Shown in pieces: positions 25,101 through 33,161 of a stretch of 46,094 nt of DNA (the stretch's first letter is position 1; each line of letters opens with the position of its first letter). The position numbers and the translations under genes are program-made. The stretch comes from a virus: positions 1 through 46,094 of the IMG/VR virus record IMGVR_UViG_3300024057_000005; one strand, given 5' to 3'. Below the pieces are notes generated by a model, which saw only the letters and a list, made by a program, of their open reading frames with translations, had not been told where the DNA came from and did not search any database.

Positions 25101-26409
25101 TATGCCGGTTATGTCCCGACTTGTCGCGCATGATCTCCACCTCAGCACCGTCCTCGAGCACACCTCCCACGGTGTCTGCCGCCGTGATGTCCCGAGCGCG
25201 CCACCAGAACCAGATACGATTCTCGGCGTCGTCCAGGTCCATCGGCGTCCAGTCCTCCATCCGCGTGCGCAACTCAGGAGAAGCGGACGGAACCCCTCGG
25301 TGGAGTTTTACGTCTAGGTTGCCCTCGCCGCGCCGCAGCGTGAGGTCTAGCGTGCAGCCTGTGCCGGCAGCGGACGCGGTGGTTGTGACCGGGTTGGTCG
25401 GCAGGCCCAGGGCACCCCTCGGGTCATAGCTCCCGCGCGTAGTGACCGTCACCGTCTGCACGACTCCGCCTGCCTCAGTGGCTACCGTGATCGTGGCGTG
25501 AGCCGTGCCGCTGTGCGGAGTAAGGGAACCCTCAGCAACCGTCAGCACTTCGCCCACGACGTAGCCCGTGCCACCTGCTCCTGAAGTAACCGCCGCGGTA
25601 TCCACCTCTTCGAAACCATCCCCGACGTGCGTCTCGTCCGTACCTGAAGCTACAAACACGTCGCCATCGTCGTTGATGTCGATCCCGTGAATCGGATACG
25701 ACACCTCAATCTGCTGTGTCAGCTCAGGCCGCGCGTTGAAGGTGAGACCATCGTACACGTTGACGAATGCCCCCGCTGTGATCGGGTTGTTGCACGCGGC
25801 GTACAGCTTGTCCCCGGAGACGCGCAGCTCCTCAACATAGAACCCCGGAGTCGTGGCGTGCGCGATCTTGAGCACACCGTCATCCGTGGTCTGTACGGCC
25901 CAGAACTTCGCCGCTTCGTGATCATCACCCGCGCTCACGCCAACGAAGATGCAGTCCAGCACCGGGTCCACGAACAGGGCGCGGCAGACTTGCCCCTTCT
26001 CGGTGGGCAGCTTGAGGTCCGCCAGCCTGGTCCCGGTGGGGTTGTACTTCACGAGCAAGTTTGGCTCGAACAGGTAGAACACGTTTCCCTGCCGGTCCAC
26101 GTCCACGTGTGCAGGCTCCTTGCCCACGTCCACGCCCCACCCGTCGAGCACCGTCGAGCGGCGCGCGTAATCCACCCCCTCGTTCTCCACGTAGGAGAAG
26201 CTGCACATCTCCCGGATCTTCGTGGAGGTGGGAGCGACAAGCTCCGTCATCCCGCTCCGCTGAGCCCCGCGCATGCGCCCCGACTTCGGATCCTTGGCGC
26301 GTACGTTCTCCGCCTCACGGGTCGTCAAGCTCGGCTGTTCGCTGAACGCCGCGCTGTCCGACCTACCCCCGAAGGGGAAGACCAAGGGGATGGTGGGGCG
26401 CTTAGGCAT
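22177..26409 (-). CDS. Tail nozzle-like protein with beta-propeller and inserted LamG-like domain
   Basis: A 1410-residue protein. Residues about 60-270 have propeller-like blades (HVDVDRQGNVFYLF). Residues 275-375 look like a tail-fibre repeat (GTGYVVGEVLTV). Residues about 385-700 resemble a laminin-G/concanavalin-like lectin (DKSGHNRH, GRPSLQFLGINGYQS). The C-terminal 450 residues match the core of podovirus tail nozzle proteins (GLIDARDDLLIVGG, WGQAWCKDRQNRIYFFG). T7 gp12 is about 790 residues, so roughly 600 are accessory. It overlaps the upstream gene by 8 bases. Confidence 0.65.
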   Translation of the reverse strand: MPKRPTIPLVFPFGGRSDSAAFSEQPSLTTREAENVRAKDPKSGRMRGAQRSGMTELVAPTSTKIREMCSFSYVENEGVDYARRSTVLDGWGVDVGKEPAHVDVDRQGNVFYLFEPNLLVKYNPTGTRLADLKLPTEKGQVCRALFVDPVLDCIFVGVSAGDDHEAAKFWAVQTTDDGVLKIAHATTPGFYVEELRVSGDKLYAACNNPITAGAFVNVYDGLTFNARPELTQQIEVSYPIHGIDINDDGDVFVASGTDETHVGDGFEEVDTAAVTSGAGGTGYVVGEVLTVAEGSLTPHSGTAHATITVATEAGGVVQTVTVTTRGSYDPRGALGLPTNPVTTTASAAGTGCTLDLTLRRGEGNLDVKLHRGVPSASPELRTRMEDWTPMDLDDAENRIWFWWRARDITAADTVGGVLEDGAEVEIMRDKSGHNRHMVRATPPGQSDPTGAYYNLTGGRPSLQFLGINGYQSAVNYTISNPAGGTQKTMLPAYRGVDAPATTGGLYCMFMLFRISGDPKDADTPTSDVGAIMHQPSSGGPGTLGHSLFVNRDDNATQDATSGFLAGYVSYYARTDATDDGAGGIRYMIGSNAQALSEGTDLCLVTVLWDGGVNAATLANDITKSLFRVNGKPQDRVTGESFLTYGGPAATEGTTIGFSPRTAAVGNNYVGELLEILVLDRRERGMSELLDDGSNLILSHHKMGTGELHDEVTGPQSANEMTQIEGYMMHAEGAGHLLDKEADTGDAADHPYGLKGGTAFGGLNDIVMGPPTSGSNSPLAAAALNLPQVAKYNAAGELVYVINQETSVNDGGIGYAVRVKDGAIITVGPQPDEIIEPPGTELVFARKFVDEGDSFTATGGWSRSSITGTLTFFSKYPRIDIDKFGTAYIVWPTSETQGYFGIIDDSGSDLIAVPSLENRTPRVVHHDPRIPEYGGDVIDCARFAYFGFSQNSASPTEEEITRRELVDVTITAQVQSRLQSLYVQGTDLRSFTPGGSTSLIAAGVFNAAGTVVCVPLLNEVLFIDGSTYQVYNGPDAAVSVLESTSAGDVPLNAKFGVFWHSRLLLAGFPDVGAKLVGSAIGDVRNWDAFPSREELGSAFLLSLNEVDEAPPDVITGLIDARDDLLIVGGTRTITRLTGDPRAGGSFHNLSTEIGMAWGQAWCKDRQNRIYFFGVNPPGLYGVGESGGIIPLTDRTLEDTEFQDIDFSTSHIRLFWNPRDDGIHIFQFPFGSGGSARKAWFWEYRTHDLVQRPPIWTDTFGLPAVQPTAACVLAGIVADERRLVLGCEDGGLRVWDADAGSDDITAIDSDVLFPPVITQSAGQTIAVRGLKLFMGANSNAAQVRYHASAVADAVGEQVQEFEVGPGENQTFRRRVRGNNVLVRLKNAKLGESWSYENGHLVLRRPRKQRARR

Positions 26410-26773
26410 CGTTGAGTTCCACGCCGGCCGCTCGGGCCGCCTGCATCAGCCCCTCGTTTATAGTCATGGACTCAGCCATCTCTTTGCGGGGGCTATTATC
26501 GAGGGCTATGTGGGCCTCCTGAAGGGCTTTCATCTCAGCCGTGGCGTCGTCCACGTCAGGCCACGAGACGCGCACGTATGAGATGTCGCGGTTCGCCACG
26601 CTGTACGTTTCCGGGTGTCCCTCGTCGTCTGACCGCTGCCAGCCGTTGAACTGAATCACGCTGACGTCCCTGCCCCACGACGTCAGCAGAGACTTCGCCA
26701 GGGGCACGGGCATGTGCACCGTGAGGGGTCCGGGGAGTGAGGCGAGAGTGAGCGTGACTTTAGCTAGGTTCAT
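26402..26773 (-). CDS. Hypothetical protein between tail adaptor and nozzle
   Basis: A 123-residue protein: N-terminal strands (NLAKVTLTLASL), an aromatic central part (ISYVRVSWPDVDD) and C-terminal helices. Expressed from a TAGGGAAAACCAAG leader. Probably a structural or assembly protein by position; no family recognised. Confidence 0.6.
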   Translation of the reverse strand: MNLAKVTLTLASLPGPLTVHMPVPLAKSLLTSWGRDVSVIQFNGWQRSDDEGHPETYSVANRDISYVRVSWPDVDDATAEMKALQEAHIALDNSPRKEMAESMTINEGLMQAARAAGVELNDA

Positions 26774-26784
26774 CTTGGTTTTCC

Positions 26785-28341
26785 CTAATCGGCGACCGTC
26801 GAGATGTCATAGAACACCCCTCGGCCTGACGTGTGGCGCGGGCGGATGTCGCTACCGCGTGAAGGCCCCATATCCCGCTGCATTCCGGCGTCGCGCCCCA
26901 CGGCACGCGTCCACATCTTGCTATCCGTGAGACGATGCAGACGGGAGTGCAGAGGCTCATCGTCCTCCTCATCCAGCCCGCCAGCCCAGGCCATGACAGC
27001 CTGGGTGAACAGCGCATCGAGCCAGCCGTCCGCCGGCAGCGGAAGCCGCTCGTCGTCCAGCGTGACCCGCTTCCAGCCGGCGATGTATCGCATCTCCAGC
27101 TTGTCCACGCTCGTGGACTGCTCGCGGTCAAGCTCCAGCCGATACTTCAGCTCTCCCCCGTCCGTCGGCTCGTAGCCGACAATGGCCCCCCTCAGCCCGA
27201 AGTTCTCGAAGAACCGGGTGTTATTGCGAAGCTCCGCCATCTCCTGCTGGCCGCTCCAGGTGAAGTGGTCCAGCGTGTCGGTGTTCGAGGCTATCGCCGT
27301 AACGTCCGCCAGGTCCGCCGGCAGCTCGATCACGTTGTTAGGAATCAGGCCTGCGAGCGTGGCTGGCGTCCAAACACCCGTATCGTCGTCGCGCCGCTCG
27401 TATCGCGACGGGCCTACGTTGAAGTCCGCAACCTCCTCGAAACTCGTTCCCCAGAAGTAGTGCCCGCCAATGCCTCCGGCGGAACTTTTTGGAGTGATGG
27501 TCACAGTGAGAGTCAAGGAGTCCAGGGCATCGAAGAGGATTGTAATCCAAGGCCGATACCACCCGTTAGCCAGCGTCTCAAAGCCCGTTGCAAAGGAAGG
27601 ACCGCCCGCCACTGTGGGGGCGTTGGCTGCACCGTTGGTCGTGTTGAAAACCAGTGAAACAGACTTCGAACCACCAGTGTGGGCAATCGCTATCTGCATT
27701 CCCTGCGTATCCGCTGGGATCTGCTTCGTGTGGATGGAGAAGCAGTACGCCTTTTTGTCGGTGACCTTTTCCGGCGTGCTCGTCGTCGTAAATGCGCGCC
27801 CAATAGACGCTACACCGCCGCCGTTATTGGCATCGATCTCCTCGGCGTTACTACCCCCGATGGGGTCCGTGGTCCCCGACGTGTCGGTAACGTAGGTGAT
27901 CGGCCCGTTTATCTCGGTGAAATAGGCGCTGTTTACTACGTCGTCGTAGTCCTCGGTCCACTCGATCATGTTCCGGTGGATCTTTGACTCCAACTCCACG
28001 GTGTCGGCGTCCACGCGGCGCCTGATGCGGTACTCGTCCGGCGTGGTGTTCGGCAGGGATGCGAACGCCTCCAGCGCGATGTAGTCCCCCGGCGTGTGTT
28101 CGTAGTCCTTGAACAGCGCAGCCTTGCGGAGGATCAACGTCTCGGCGTTGTAGGAGCCGCTAAAATCGAGCTTCTGCCGCACCGTTAGCTTCGTGCGGCG
28201 CAGATTGAACCCCCACTGATTCTCAGTCACGAACCACTCACCAACCTGGTTGACGATCTCACGCGACGAGATGGGCGATCCCTGCTCGCCGTCGAGAAAG
28301 TGGCTGATGAACTTGTCGAGCTTCGCAACAGTGAGGGTCAT
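26785..28341 (-). CDS. Tail adaptor (gp11-like) with inserted CBM-like jelly roll
   Basis: A 518-residue protein. Residues 1-140 (GEWFVTENQWGFNL, LEAFASLPNTTPDEYRI) and 320-480 are consistent with the adaptor that joins portal and nozzle (T7 gp11 is about 196 residues). Residues about 145-310 form an apparent inserted jelly roll resembling carbohydrate-binding modules (AYCFSIHTKQ, GWYRPWITI, GGHYFWGTSFEE). The insertion suggests surface glycan contact near the tail. The assignment as gp11-like rests on position between capsid and nozzle genes. Confidence 0.55.
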   Translation of the reverse strand: MTLTVAKLDKFISHFLDGEQGSPISSREIVNQVGEWFVTENQWGFNLRRTKLTVRQKLDFSGSYNAETLILRKAALFKDYEHTPGDYIALEAFASLPNTTPDEYRIRRRVDADTVELESKIHRNMIEWTEDYDDVVNSAYFTEINGPITYVTDTSGTTDPIGGSNAEEIDANNGGGVASIGRAFTTTSTPEKVTDKKAYCFSIHTKQIPADTQGMQIAIAHTGGSKSVSLVFNTTNGAANAPTVAGGPSFATGFETLANGWYRPWITILFDALDSLTLTVTITPKSSAGGIGGHYFWGTSFEEVADFNVGPSRYERRDDDTGVWTPATLAGLIPNNVIELPADLADVTAIASNTDTLDHFTWSGQQEMAELRNNTRFFENFGLRGAIVGYEPTDGGELKYRLELDREQSTSVDKLEMRYIAGWKRVTLDDERLPLPADGWLDALFTQAVMAWAGGLDEEDDEPLHSRLHRLTDSKMWTRAVGRDAGMQRDMGPSRGSDIRPRHTSGRGVFYDISTVAD

Positions 28342-28345
28342 CGGA

Positions 28346-29026
28346 TTACGCCGCCTTGAGGTGGAGGTGAACGATCATGTCGTCCGCCGCGGATTGATTC
28401 AGCACCTCCAGGATGCGCAGATCCAGCGCCTGGCCGATCAGCATGCCGTCGGGCAGGCGGTCGGTGCGTTGACTGTTGCCGGTGTTGCTCAGCGCGTTCT
28501 GCGCCAGCGTGAATACCTGCTGAGCGCCAGCCGCGACGGATGCGCCGAACTCAAACGTGGCGAACACGTCGAACGTCGAGATGGAGTACACGTCAGGGAC
28601 GACGGAGAGCCAATCGTTGGATCCGCCGCCAGTGAGGGCCGTCGTGGTGATCGTCGATTCGCTATCCACGGAGACCACCTGCGCGACGGATCCGTCCGTT
28701 ACGTTCGTCGCGATGTCCCCGGGGTGAATGATGCCGTCGGAGATGAACGACGCGGCGGTGTCAATCAGCGTGTCCACGTCGCCGCCCACGGTGCAGTCTC
28801 CCGTCGTGATCACCTCATCACGCCCGCGGATCTGCACGATGGGGTTACGTACCGCGGCCGGCGATGCGTCGGCGTTGTACTCGATGCGGATAGCTAGCAG
28901 CTCAAGGGCCCTCGCCGTGGTGAGCCTGTCGGGCAGGTCGGAGATGCTGAAGGTTTTGTCGTTGTCGTTGAGCACGACCTCCGATGCGATGATCAGGGGC
29001 CCGTTTCGTATTGCTGTCCATGCCAT
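28346..29026 (-). CDS. Virion structural protein
   Basis: A 226-residue, mostly beta protein (GPLIIASEVVLNDNDKTFSI; DMIVHLHLKAA at the end) without Cys except one. Located between the capsid genes and the tail adaptor. Ribosome-binding site ACTCCTCCG-ATG is weak. Could be a head-fibre, decoration or head-tail completion protein. Confidence 0.6.
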   Translation of the reverse strand: MAWTAIRNGPLIIASEVVLNDNDKTFSISDLPDRLTTARALELLAIRIEYNADASPAAVRNPIVQIRGRDEVITTGDCTVGGDVDTLIDTAASFISDGIIHPGDIATNVTDGSVAQVVSVDSESTITTTALTGGGSNDWLSVVPDVYSISTFDVFATFEFGASVAAGAQQVFTLAQNALSNTGNSQRTDRLPDGMLIGQALDLRILEVLNQSAADDMIVHLHLKAA

Positions 29027-29055
29027 CGGAGGAGTGTCCTTGAGAGAAGAAGGGC

Positions 29056-29099
29056 GGGGGTCTCTCCAGCCACTGGGGCCAGAAGCGGGAGAGACCCCC
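29056..29099 (-). terminator. Hairpin after decoration gene
   Basis: GGGGGTCTCTC at 29056-29066 and GAGAGACCCCC at 29089-29099 form an 11-bp perfect stem plus one more pair. The minus-strand downstream sequence is only pyrimidine-rich (CCCTTCTTCTCTC), so it may be a partial terminator that grades expression after the capsid genes. Confidence 0.5.
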
Positions 29100-29124
29100 T
29101 AAGGTTCGGGAAAACCGTTCGGGT

Positions 29125-29646
29125 TTAGGCGTTCGGGATGTTCCCGAAGCCAACGTCGCCGCGGAGGGTGCAGGCGACCGTTCCAGTCGCAGCTCCACCC
29201 GTCCACGGGTCGTTGAGGGTGGCGATGATCTTCTGGCCCGTAATTGCGCCAGGAACGACCACGCCCGTGTAGAGCGCCGCAGCGGGAGACACCGGAGCGC
29301 CCCCCGATTCGTTGCCGTCGAAGATGATGGTGATCATCACCTGATCACCGGTCACGACCGCAGAGCCCTTGCCCTCCGATGCGATGGCCTTGTTGACGAT
29401 CACCGCGTACTTGCCAAAGAGCAGAGCATCGCCGGCCACGGGTCGGATGCAGACCACCTTTCCCGAGTCGTCGCGCCCAACATTACTGTTGGTTACGAGC
29501 GGGAGAGAGGTCACGCGGGACTCGTTGAAGAGCACGATGCCCCCAACGGGCGCTGAGCCGCCCCCGAGTACCGGCTCGCCGTTGACGATTTCACGCTCGT
29601 TGAGCGTGGTGTCGATGCCCCTGCGGGCTGTTACTGCCATAGTCAT
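29125..29646 (-). CDS. Capsid decoration or minor head protein
   Basis: A 173-residue beta-rich protein (KVVCIRPVAGDALLFGKYAVI; GDQVMITIIFDGN). ATG 29646 is supported by AAAGGAG upstream; longer reading adds Ser/Arg-rich sequence. It follows the major capsid gene by 31 bases, typical for a decoration protein. Family not recognised. Confidence 0.6.
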   Translation of the reverse strand: MTMAVTARRGIDTTLNEREIVNGEPVLGGGSAPVGGIVLFNESRVTSLPLVTNSNVGRDDSGKVVCIRPVAGDALLFGKYAVIVNKAIASEGKGSAVVTGDQVMITIIFDGNESGGAPVSPAAALYTGVVVPGAITGQKIIATLNDPWTGGAATGTVACTLRGDVGFGNIPNA

Positions 29647-29677
29647 TGAATCAATCTCCTTTCGTTGAGATGTGGGA

Positions 29678-31078
29678 CTAGGCGACGCGACCCAGAGCGA
29701 TGCCCGGGATGATTTCACCCATGCGCCGCAGGGAGCGGAAGTAGTTGTTGTTCCAGATGTCAGTAACGAGCACCGTGGAGTGCGGCTGACGGGAGGGCTT
29801 GACCTTCACCGTCTCGAACATCTCGCCTTCAGGGAAGAAGGTGCGGAGATACTCATTGTTGAGGAACTTGAAGCGGGGGCCAGTTCGGTTTTCGGGCGTG
29901 CCGATCGTGAACGTGGTTCCGCCAACCGTGAAGGTCTGCCCGACGAGAGCCACATCGTCGAAGTCCACGCTGTCCGTGAACTCCGGGACGAAGTTAGCCA
30001 CGCCGGCGCCACCGCCAGCCGCGCCGCGACCGGCCGCCGTGCCCACGCCGCCGGGCCCAGTCGTGGCTCCGTTGGCGATGGCATCAGCGTAAAACACGCC
30101 GGAGGTCATCGATTCGAGGTACTCGACGGGAGCCGTCTTGTACATCAGCGGACCCTGGATCGCGCCATTGCCGCGGCCCATCGTCGCCGCACTCAGCGGG
30201 TCGTTCGCGGCCACGAGAGCAATCTCGTACATGGTCGCGCCTTCTTCCGACGTGAAGATCGCGCCGGGGAAGGACTCGCCCTCGCCCAGCTCTTCACGCT
30301 TCGGCATACGGCCGAACTTCAGACGCTTCCACAGACGCGAGAAGGCGGGCCATCCCGTCCAGTCGTTGCCCTGCGGAACGTCGTAGTAGAACCCGTGCTG
30401 AGCTTGCCACTTGGTTTTCACCGCGGGGTCAATCCCTTGCAGCGTGGTCCACGCCGTGCCAGAAACGCCAGCCGGGGCAAGCCCGGTCGTGGTCACGCCG
30501 ACGGTATCCTCACCGGCGACGGAGCTTTGCACGTAGTCGTTGACGCCACACGGCAGCGAGTACGGGATCTTCCCGTCCTTTGCCTCCATGTCAGCGTTCG
30601 ACGGGATGTTGAACCACTCGTCCTCAAGGCTGTTGCAGACGTTGGCCCAGAAGTTCTGCTCCTTCGTTCTGAACAGGTTCTTGTACTGGTGGAACATGCC
30701 CTTCATGCCGCCACCAACGCGCCCGCCGGTGTTATGCCGACGCTCGTGCTTCGTGAACTTCAGGTGGGCCTTCGCATAGCGATACGGCACCTCCCAGTTC
30801 GTCAGCACTTCACCGCTGGGGTACGAGAACTCGTCCTCAGGGTCATAGCGCATAAACGTGTTGAACTCGTCCAGGAGGATGGTGTCCTGGATGATTTCGC
30901 CGCCGTTGAACATGTCCATCATGGAGCCGCCTCCGTTGGGGAAGCCCTTCATGACGTAGTTGTTGAAGAACGTGCGGCGAGTGATCTCGCTGACGACTTT
31001 CTCTTTCTTGGTCGCTACGAACGGACCCGTCGTGAGAAAGACATCAGCATAGATTTCGCTGATTGTTGCATTGACCAC
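29678..31078 (-). CDS. Major capsid protein, HK97-like
   Basis: A 466-residue protein downstream of the scaffold gene. Features fit podovirus HK97-fold capsids: N-terminal arm (residues 1-60, FFNNYVMKG), long helix near 105-155 (KFTKHERRHN, KEQNFWANVCNSLEDEWF), E-loop/P-domain mix and a C-terminal strand-rich region (VLVTDIWNNNYFRSLRRMGE). The GTG start at 31078 has GGAG upstream. A stretch at 132-159 reappears in the Tat-signal protein at 32626-32892. Confidence 0.8.
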   Translation of the reverse strand: MVNATISEIYADVFLTTGPFVATKKEKVVSEITRRTFFNNYVMKGFPNGGGSMMDMFNGGEIIQDTILLDEFNTFMRYDPEDEFSYPSGEVLTNWEVPYRYAKAHLKFTKHERRHNTGGRVGGGMKGMFHQYKNLFRTKEQNFWANVCNSLEDEWFNIPSNADMEAKDGKIPYSLPCGVNDYVQSSVAGEDTVGVTTTGLAPAGVSGTAWTTLQGIDPAVKTKWQAQHGFYYDVPQGNDWTGWPAFSRLWKRLKFGRMPKREELGEGESFPGAIFTSEEGATMYEIALVAANDPLSAATMGRGNGAIQGPLMYKTAPVEYLESMTSGVFYADAIANGATTGPGGVGTAAGRGAAGGGAGVANFVPEFTDSVDFDDVALVGQTFTVGGTTFTIGTPENRTGPRFKFLNNEYLRTFFPEGEMFETVKVKPSRQPHSTVLVTDIWNNNYFRSLRRMGEIIPGIALGRVA

Positions 31079-31128
31079 CGCGATAACTCCTGGTTTGGGT
31101 TAGTGGCCTGTGAATATGGCTGCCGTCC

Positions 31129-32172
31129 TTACGAGGTGGGAGCCGGTCCTAGCTTCTGCAACGCTGCTTCCTGCGAAAGCCCATTGAGCCTCGCTGCAAG
31201 CAACGCGTACGTATAACCCCCCTTGGTCTGCTTCGGCCCCGCTGCGCCGCTCGCCAGCTGACGCGACGGCTTCGGCTGCCCGCCGAGGATGTCGCGCGTG
31301 GAGGCCTTCGGCTTCATGGCCCGCGCCTCGGTGTCCAGCCGGTACGTGCCGGCAGCTACGTTGAACAGGTGCTCAGGGTCCGAGCCGTGAAGCCCGGACT
31401 CGAGAAGCGCGTTCACGGTGCCGACAACCCGCTCCATGACGTGCGGCCGGTCCTTCAGGCCGGGGTTCGCCCCCTCCAGCCGCAGGCGTTGCTCAGCGAT
31501 GAGCCGCATCCCGTTGGCCTGGGTCGCGGCGTCGTCCTGCGCCTTGCTGATCCGCTGGTCAACGTGCCCTAGCAGCTTCTCGAACAGCGAGCCCATGTCG
31601 CCGGTCGTCTTTTCGCCCAGCTCCTCACGCATGCCCTCCATGAGAGCCTTCACGTCGAACGGAGCCGGCGCCTCAGCCGTCGGGGCCAGCGCGGATTCCA
31701 CCGCGGAGCTGTCCGTGGCCTTGGCCTGATGTCCACGCATCACCTGCGCGGTCTTTACGTGGGTCGCCGGGCTCATCGATGCCAGCTCGTCCACGGTGTA
31801 CCCCGCGGCCGTCAGCGTGTCGATGGCGTCCCGATGGTCCAGAAGCTCAAGCGGCGTCAGGTCCGCCAGGGCGTCAACTGAGGGCGCCTGAGGGGCAACA
31901 TCAGCAGGGGCCTCCACGTCGGGGTCATTGAGGGCGGGAGCCACGAGGTCGGGCTCGTGGTCGATCCCCATCTCGGTCAGCATGGGGTCGGACTCCTCGG
32001 AGAAGCCGCGGCCCTTCATGATTTCCTCGAAGCCCTCGAACGTCAGCTCGTCGGACGCATTGCCGGGGTCAGCCGGCACGGTGCTCGGGATGGGGGCCAT
32101 GGTGCCAGAATCGCCCATGTCGCGGCTCCCAGCGCCGACCATTGCTCGTGTTACCGGTACGTTGGATACCAT
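31129..32172 (-). CDS. Scaffold protein
   Basis: A 347-residue acidic, helical, Ala/Pro-rich protein immediately upstream of the capsid gene. A central helical region (ALMEGMREELGEKTTGDMGS; HVDQRISKAQDD) and a basic C-terminal capsid-binding-like end (SRQLASGAAGPKQTKGGYTYA) fit phage scaffolds. AAGGGAAAACGA precedes the ATG. Confidence 0.7.
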   Translation of the reverse strand: MVSNVPVTRAMVGAGSRDMGDSGTMAPIPSTVPADPGNASDELTFEGFEEIMKGRGFSEESDPMLTEMGIDHEPDLVAPALNDPDVEAPADVAPQAPSVDALADLTPLELLDHRDAIDTLTAAGYTVDELASMSPATHVKTAQVMRGHQAKATDSSAVESALAPTAEAPAPFDVKALMEGMREELGEKTTGDMGSLFEKLLGHVDQRISKAQDDAATQANGMRLIAEQRLRLEGANPGLKDRPHVMERVVGTVNALLESGLHGSDPEHLFNVAAGTYRLDTEARAMKPKASTRDILGGQPKPSRQLASGAAGPKQTKGGYTYALLAARLNGLSQEAALQKLGPAPTS

Positions 32173-32182
32173 TCGTTTTCCC

Positions 32183-32626
32183 TTAGTGCTTGAGGCTTTC
32201 GCCCACGGTTGTGTCGGTGTCGCTCATGAGGGCTTTCAGCTCGGCGCGCTCCCGCTTGGCCAGCTTCGCGGCCTTGGATTCCTCGCCGCGGTCGTCCCGC
32301 GTGCGTCGCCCCTCAAGATTCCAGCCGATGCCGCCGCGCTCCATGTTCCCGCGTGAGGCGTCGATGAACTTATCCACCTCAGCCTTGCAGGTGAACGCGG
32401 CGACTCCCTCGGAGTCCCGGTGGGGCGCCAGCTCGTCGTGGTCGCCCACCTGCTGGCTCTTGAAGTGATATTCAGGGGCAGCCGTCAGCATGACCCCCGT
32501 GGACATGATGCGGCGATAGCGTTTCCCCTCGCGCTCGATGTAGGACCCCACCTCGGGGCAATCCTTGAACTCGAAGAACTCCACGAGCTCCTCGCCGTCA
32601 CGAGCCTTGAATTGATAGTGCGGCAT
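32183..32626 (-). CDS. FmdB-like small protein without zinc cysteines
   Basis: A 147-residue protein starting MPHYQFKARDGEELVEFFEF, with GSYIEREGKRYRRIMS about 30 residues on: the layout of FmdB-type zinc-ribbon proteins, but only one of the four Cys remains. The C-terminal half is charged (RGEESKAAKLAKRERAELKA). ATG overlaps the preceding stop (TGATG). Function unknown. Confidence 0.55.
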   Translation of the reverse strand: MPHYQFKARDGEELVEFFEFKDCPEVGSYIEREGKRYRRIMSTGVMLTAAPEYHFKSQQVGDHDELAPHRDSEGVAAFTCKAEVDKFIDASRGNMERGGIGWNLEGRRTRDDRGEESKAAKLAKRERAELKALMSDTDTTVGESLKH

Positions 32627-32892
32627 CAGATCGAGCACCCCCCAGGCAACGCAGGGCCAGCAAACAGCTGGTCCTCCACGCCGTTCATCGCGTTGGCCCA
32701 GAAAGCCCGCTCCTTGTCGGCACGCAGTCGCTTGTAGAGGTCCGCGCGCTCCAGCTCCGTCAGCGGGATATCGACCCCGTTCTCGCGCCGCTCCCAGTGC
32801 TCGCAGACCATCGGCTGAGCTGCCGCGGCGAGCCCTGCGCAGGCCGCCACGCCGCATAGGCCAGTGAGGAATCGTCGTCGTGTCGTGTCCAT
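32626..32892 (-). CDS. Tat-signal protein with capsid-like segment
   Basis: An 88-residue protein. Residues 4-26 form a Tat-type signal (TTRRRFLTG, then Ala-rich hydrophobic core); export through the Tat system is inferred. Residues 53-80 align without gaps to residues 132-159 of this phage's capsid protein with 14 of 28 identical (YKxL, KExxFWANxxNxxEDxxFxxP). It lies between the portal and scaffold genes, and the leader is CCGGGAAAACCACATC. A related Tat-signal protein is at 42836-43054. Confidence 0.65.
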   Translation of the reverse strand: MDTTRRRFLTGLCGVAACAGLAAAAQPMVCEHWERRENGVDIPLTELERADLYKRLRADKERAFWANAMNGVEDQLFAGPALPGGCSI

Positions 32893-32915
32893 GATGTGGT
32901 TTTCCCGGCCTGAGC

Positions 32916-33161
32916 CTAGTCCTCGTGGTCCTCGCCGATGGTGTCCCCGTCGGGCTCGTCGAGGGGGGCGGGCGTCGAGCCTTGCCCCATGGCGGCACGC
33001 AACACGCGTTCGAATACCCCGCCAGCCAGGGGCACAGGCTCGGACGTGGGCTCATCGGAGGCGTCCGGCGTGTGGGCCTCGACGAGAACCTCGGTCACGT
33101 CGGCAGCGGCGTAGCGATGTCGGCCGGCTTGGCGTGCTTCACGTTCAGCTTTGCGGGTCAT
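32916..33161 (-). CDS. Small hypothetical protein
   Basis: An 81-residue protein with a basic N-terminus (MTRKAEREARQAGRHRY) and an acidic, Pro-rich C-terminus. Coupled to the preceding gene by TGATG. No domain recognised. Confidence 0.5.
   Translation of the reverse strand: MTRKAEREARQAGRHRYAAADVTEVLVEAHTPDASDEPTSEPVPLAGGVFERVLRAAMGQGSTPAPLDEPDGDTIGEDHED

Noticed and set aside
29672-31216. Long plus-strand open frame opposite the capsid gene
   Set aside because: Shadow of the well-supported capsid gene, with composition typical of an antisense frame.
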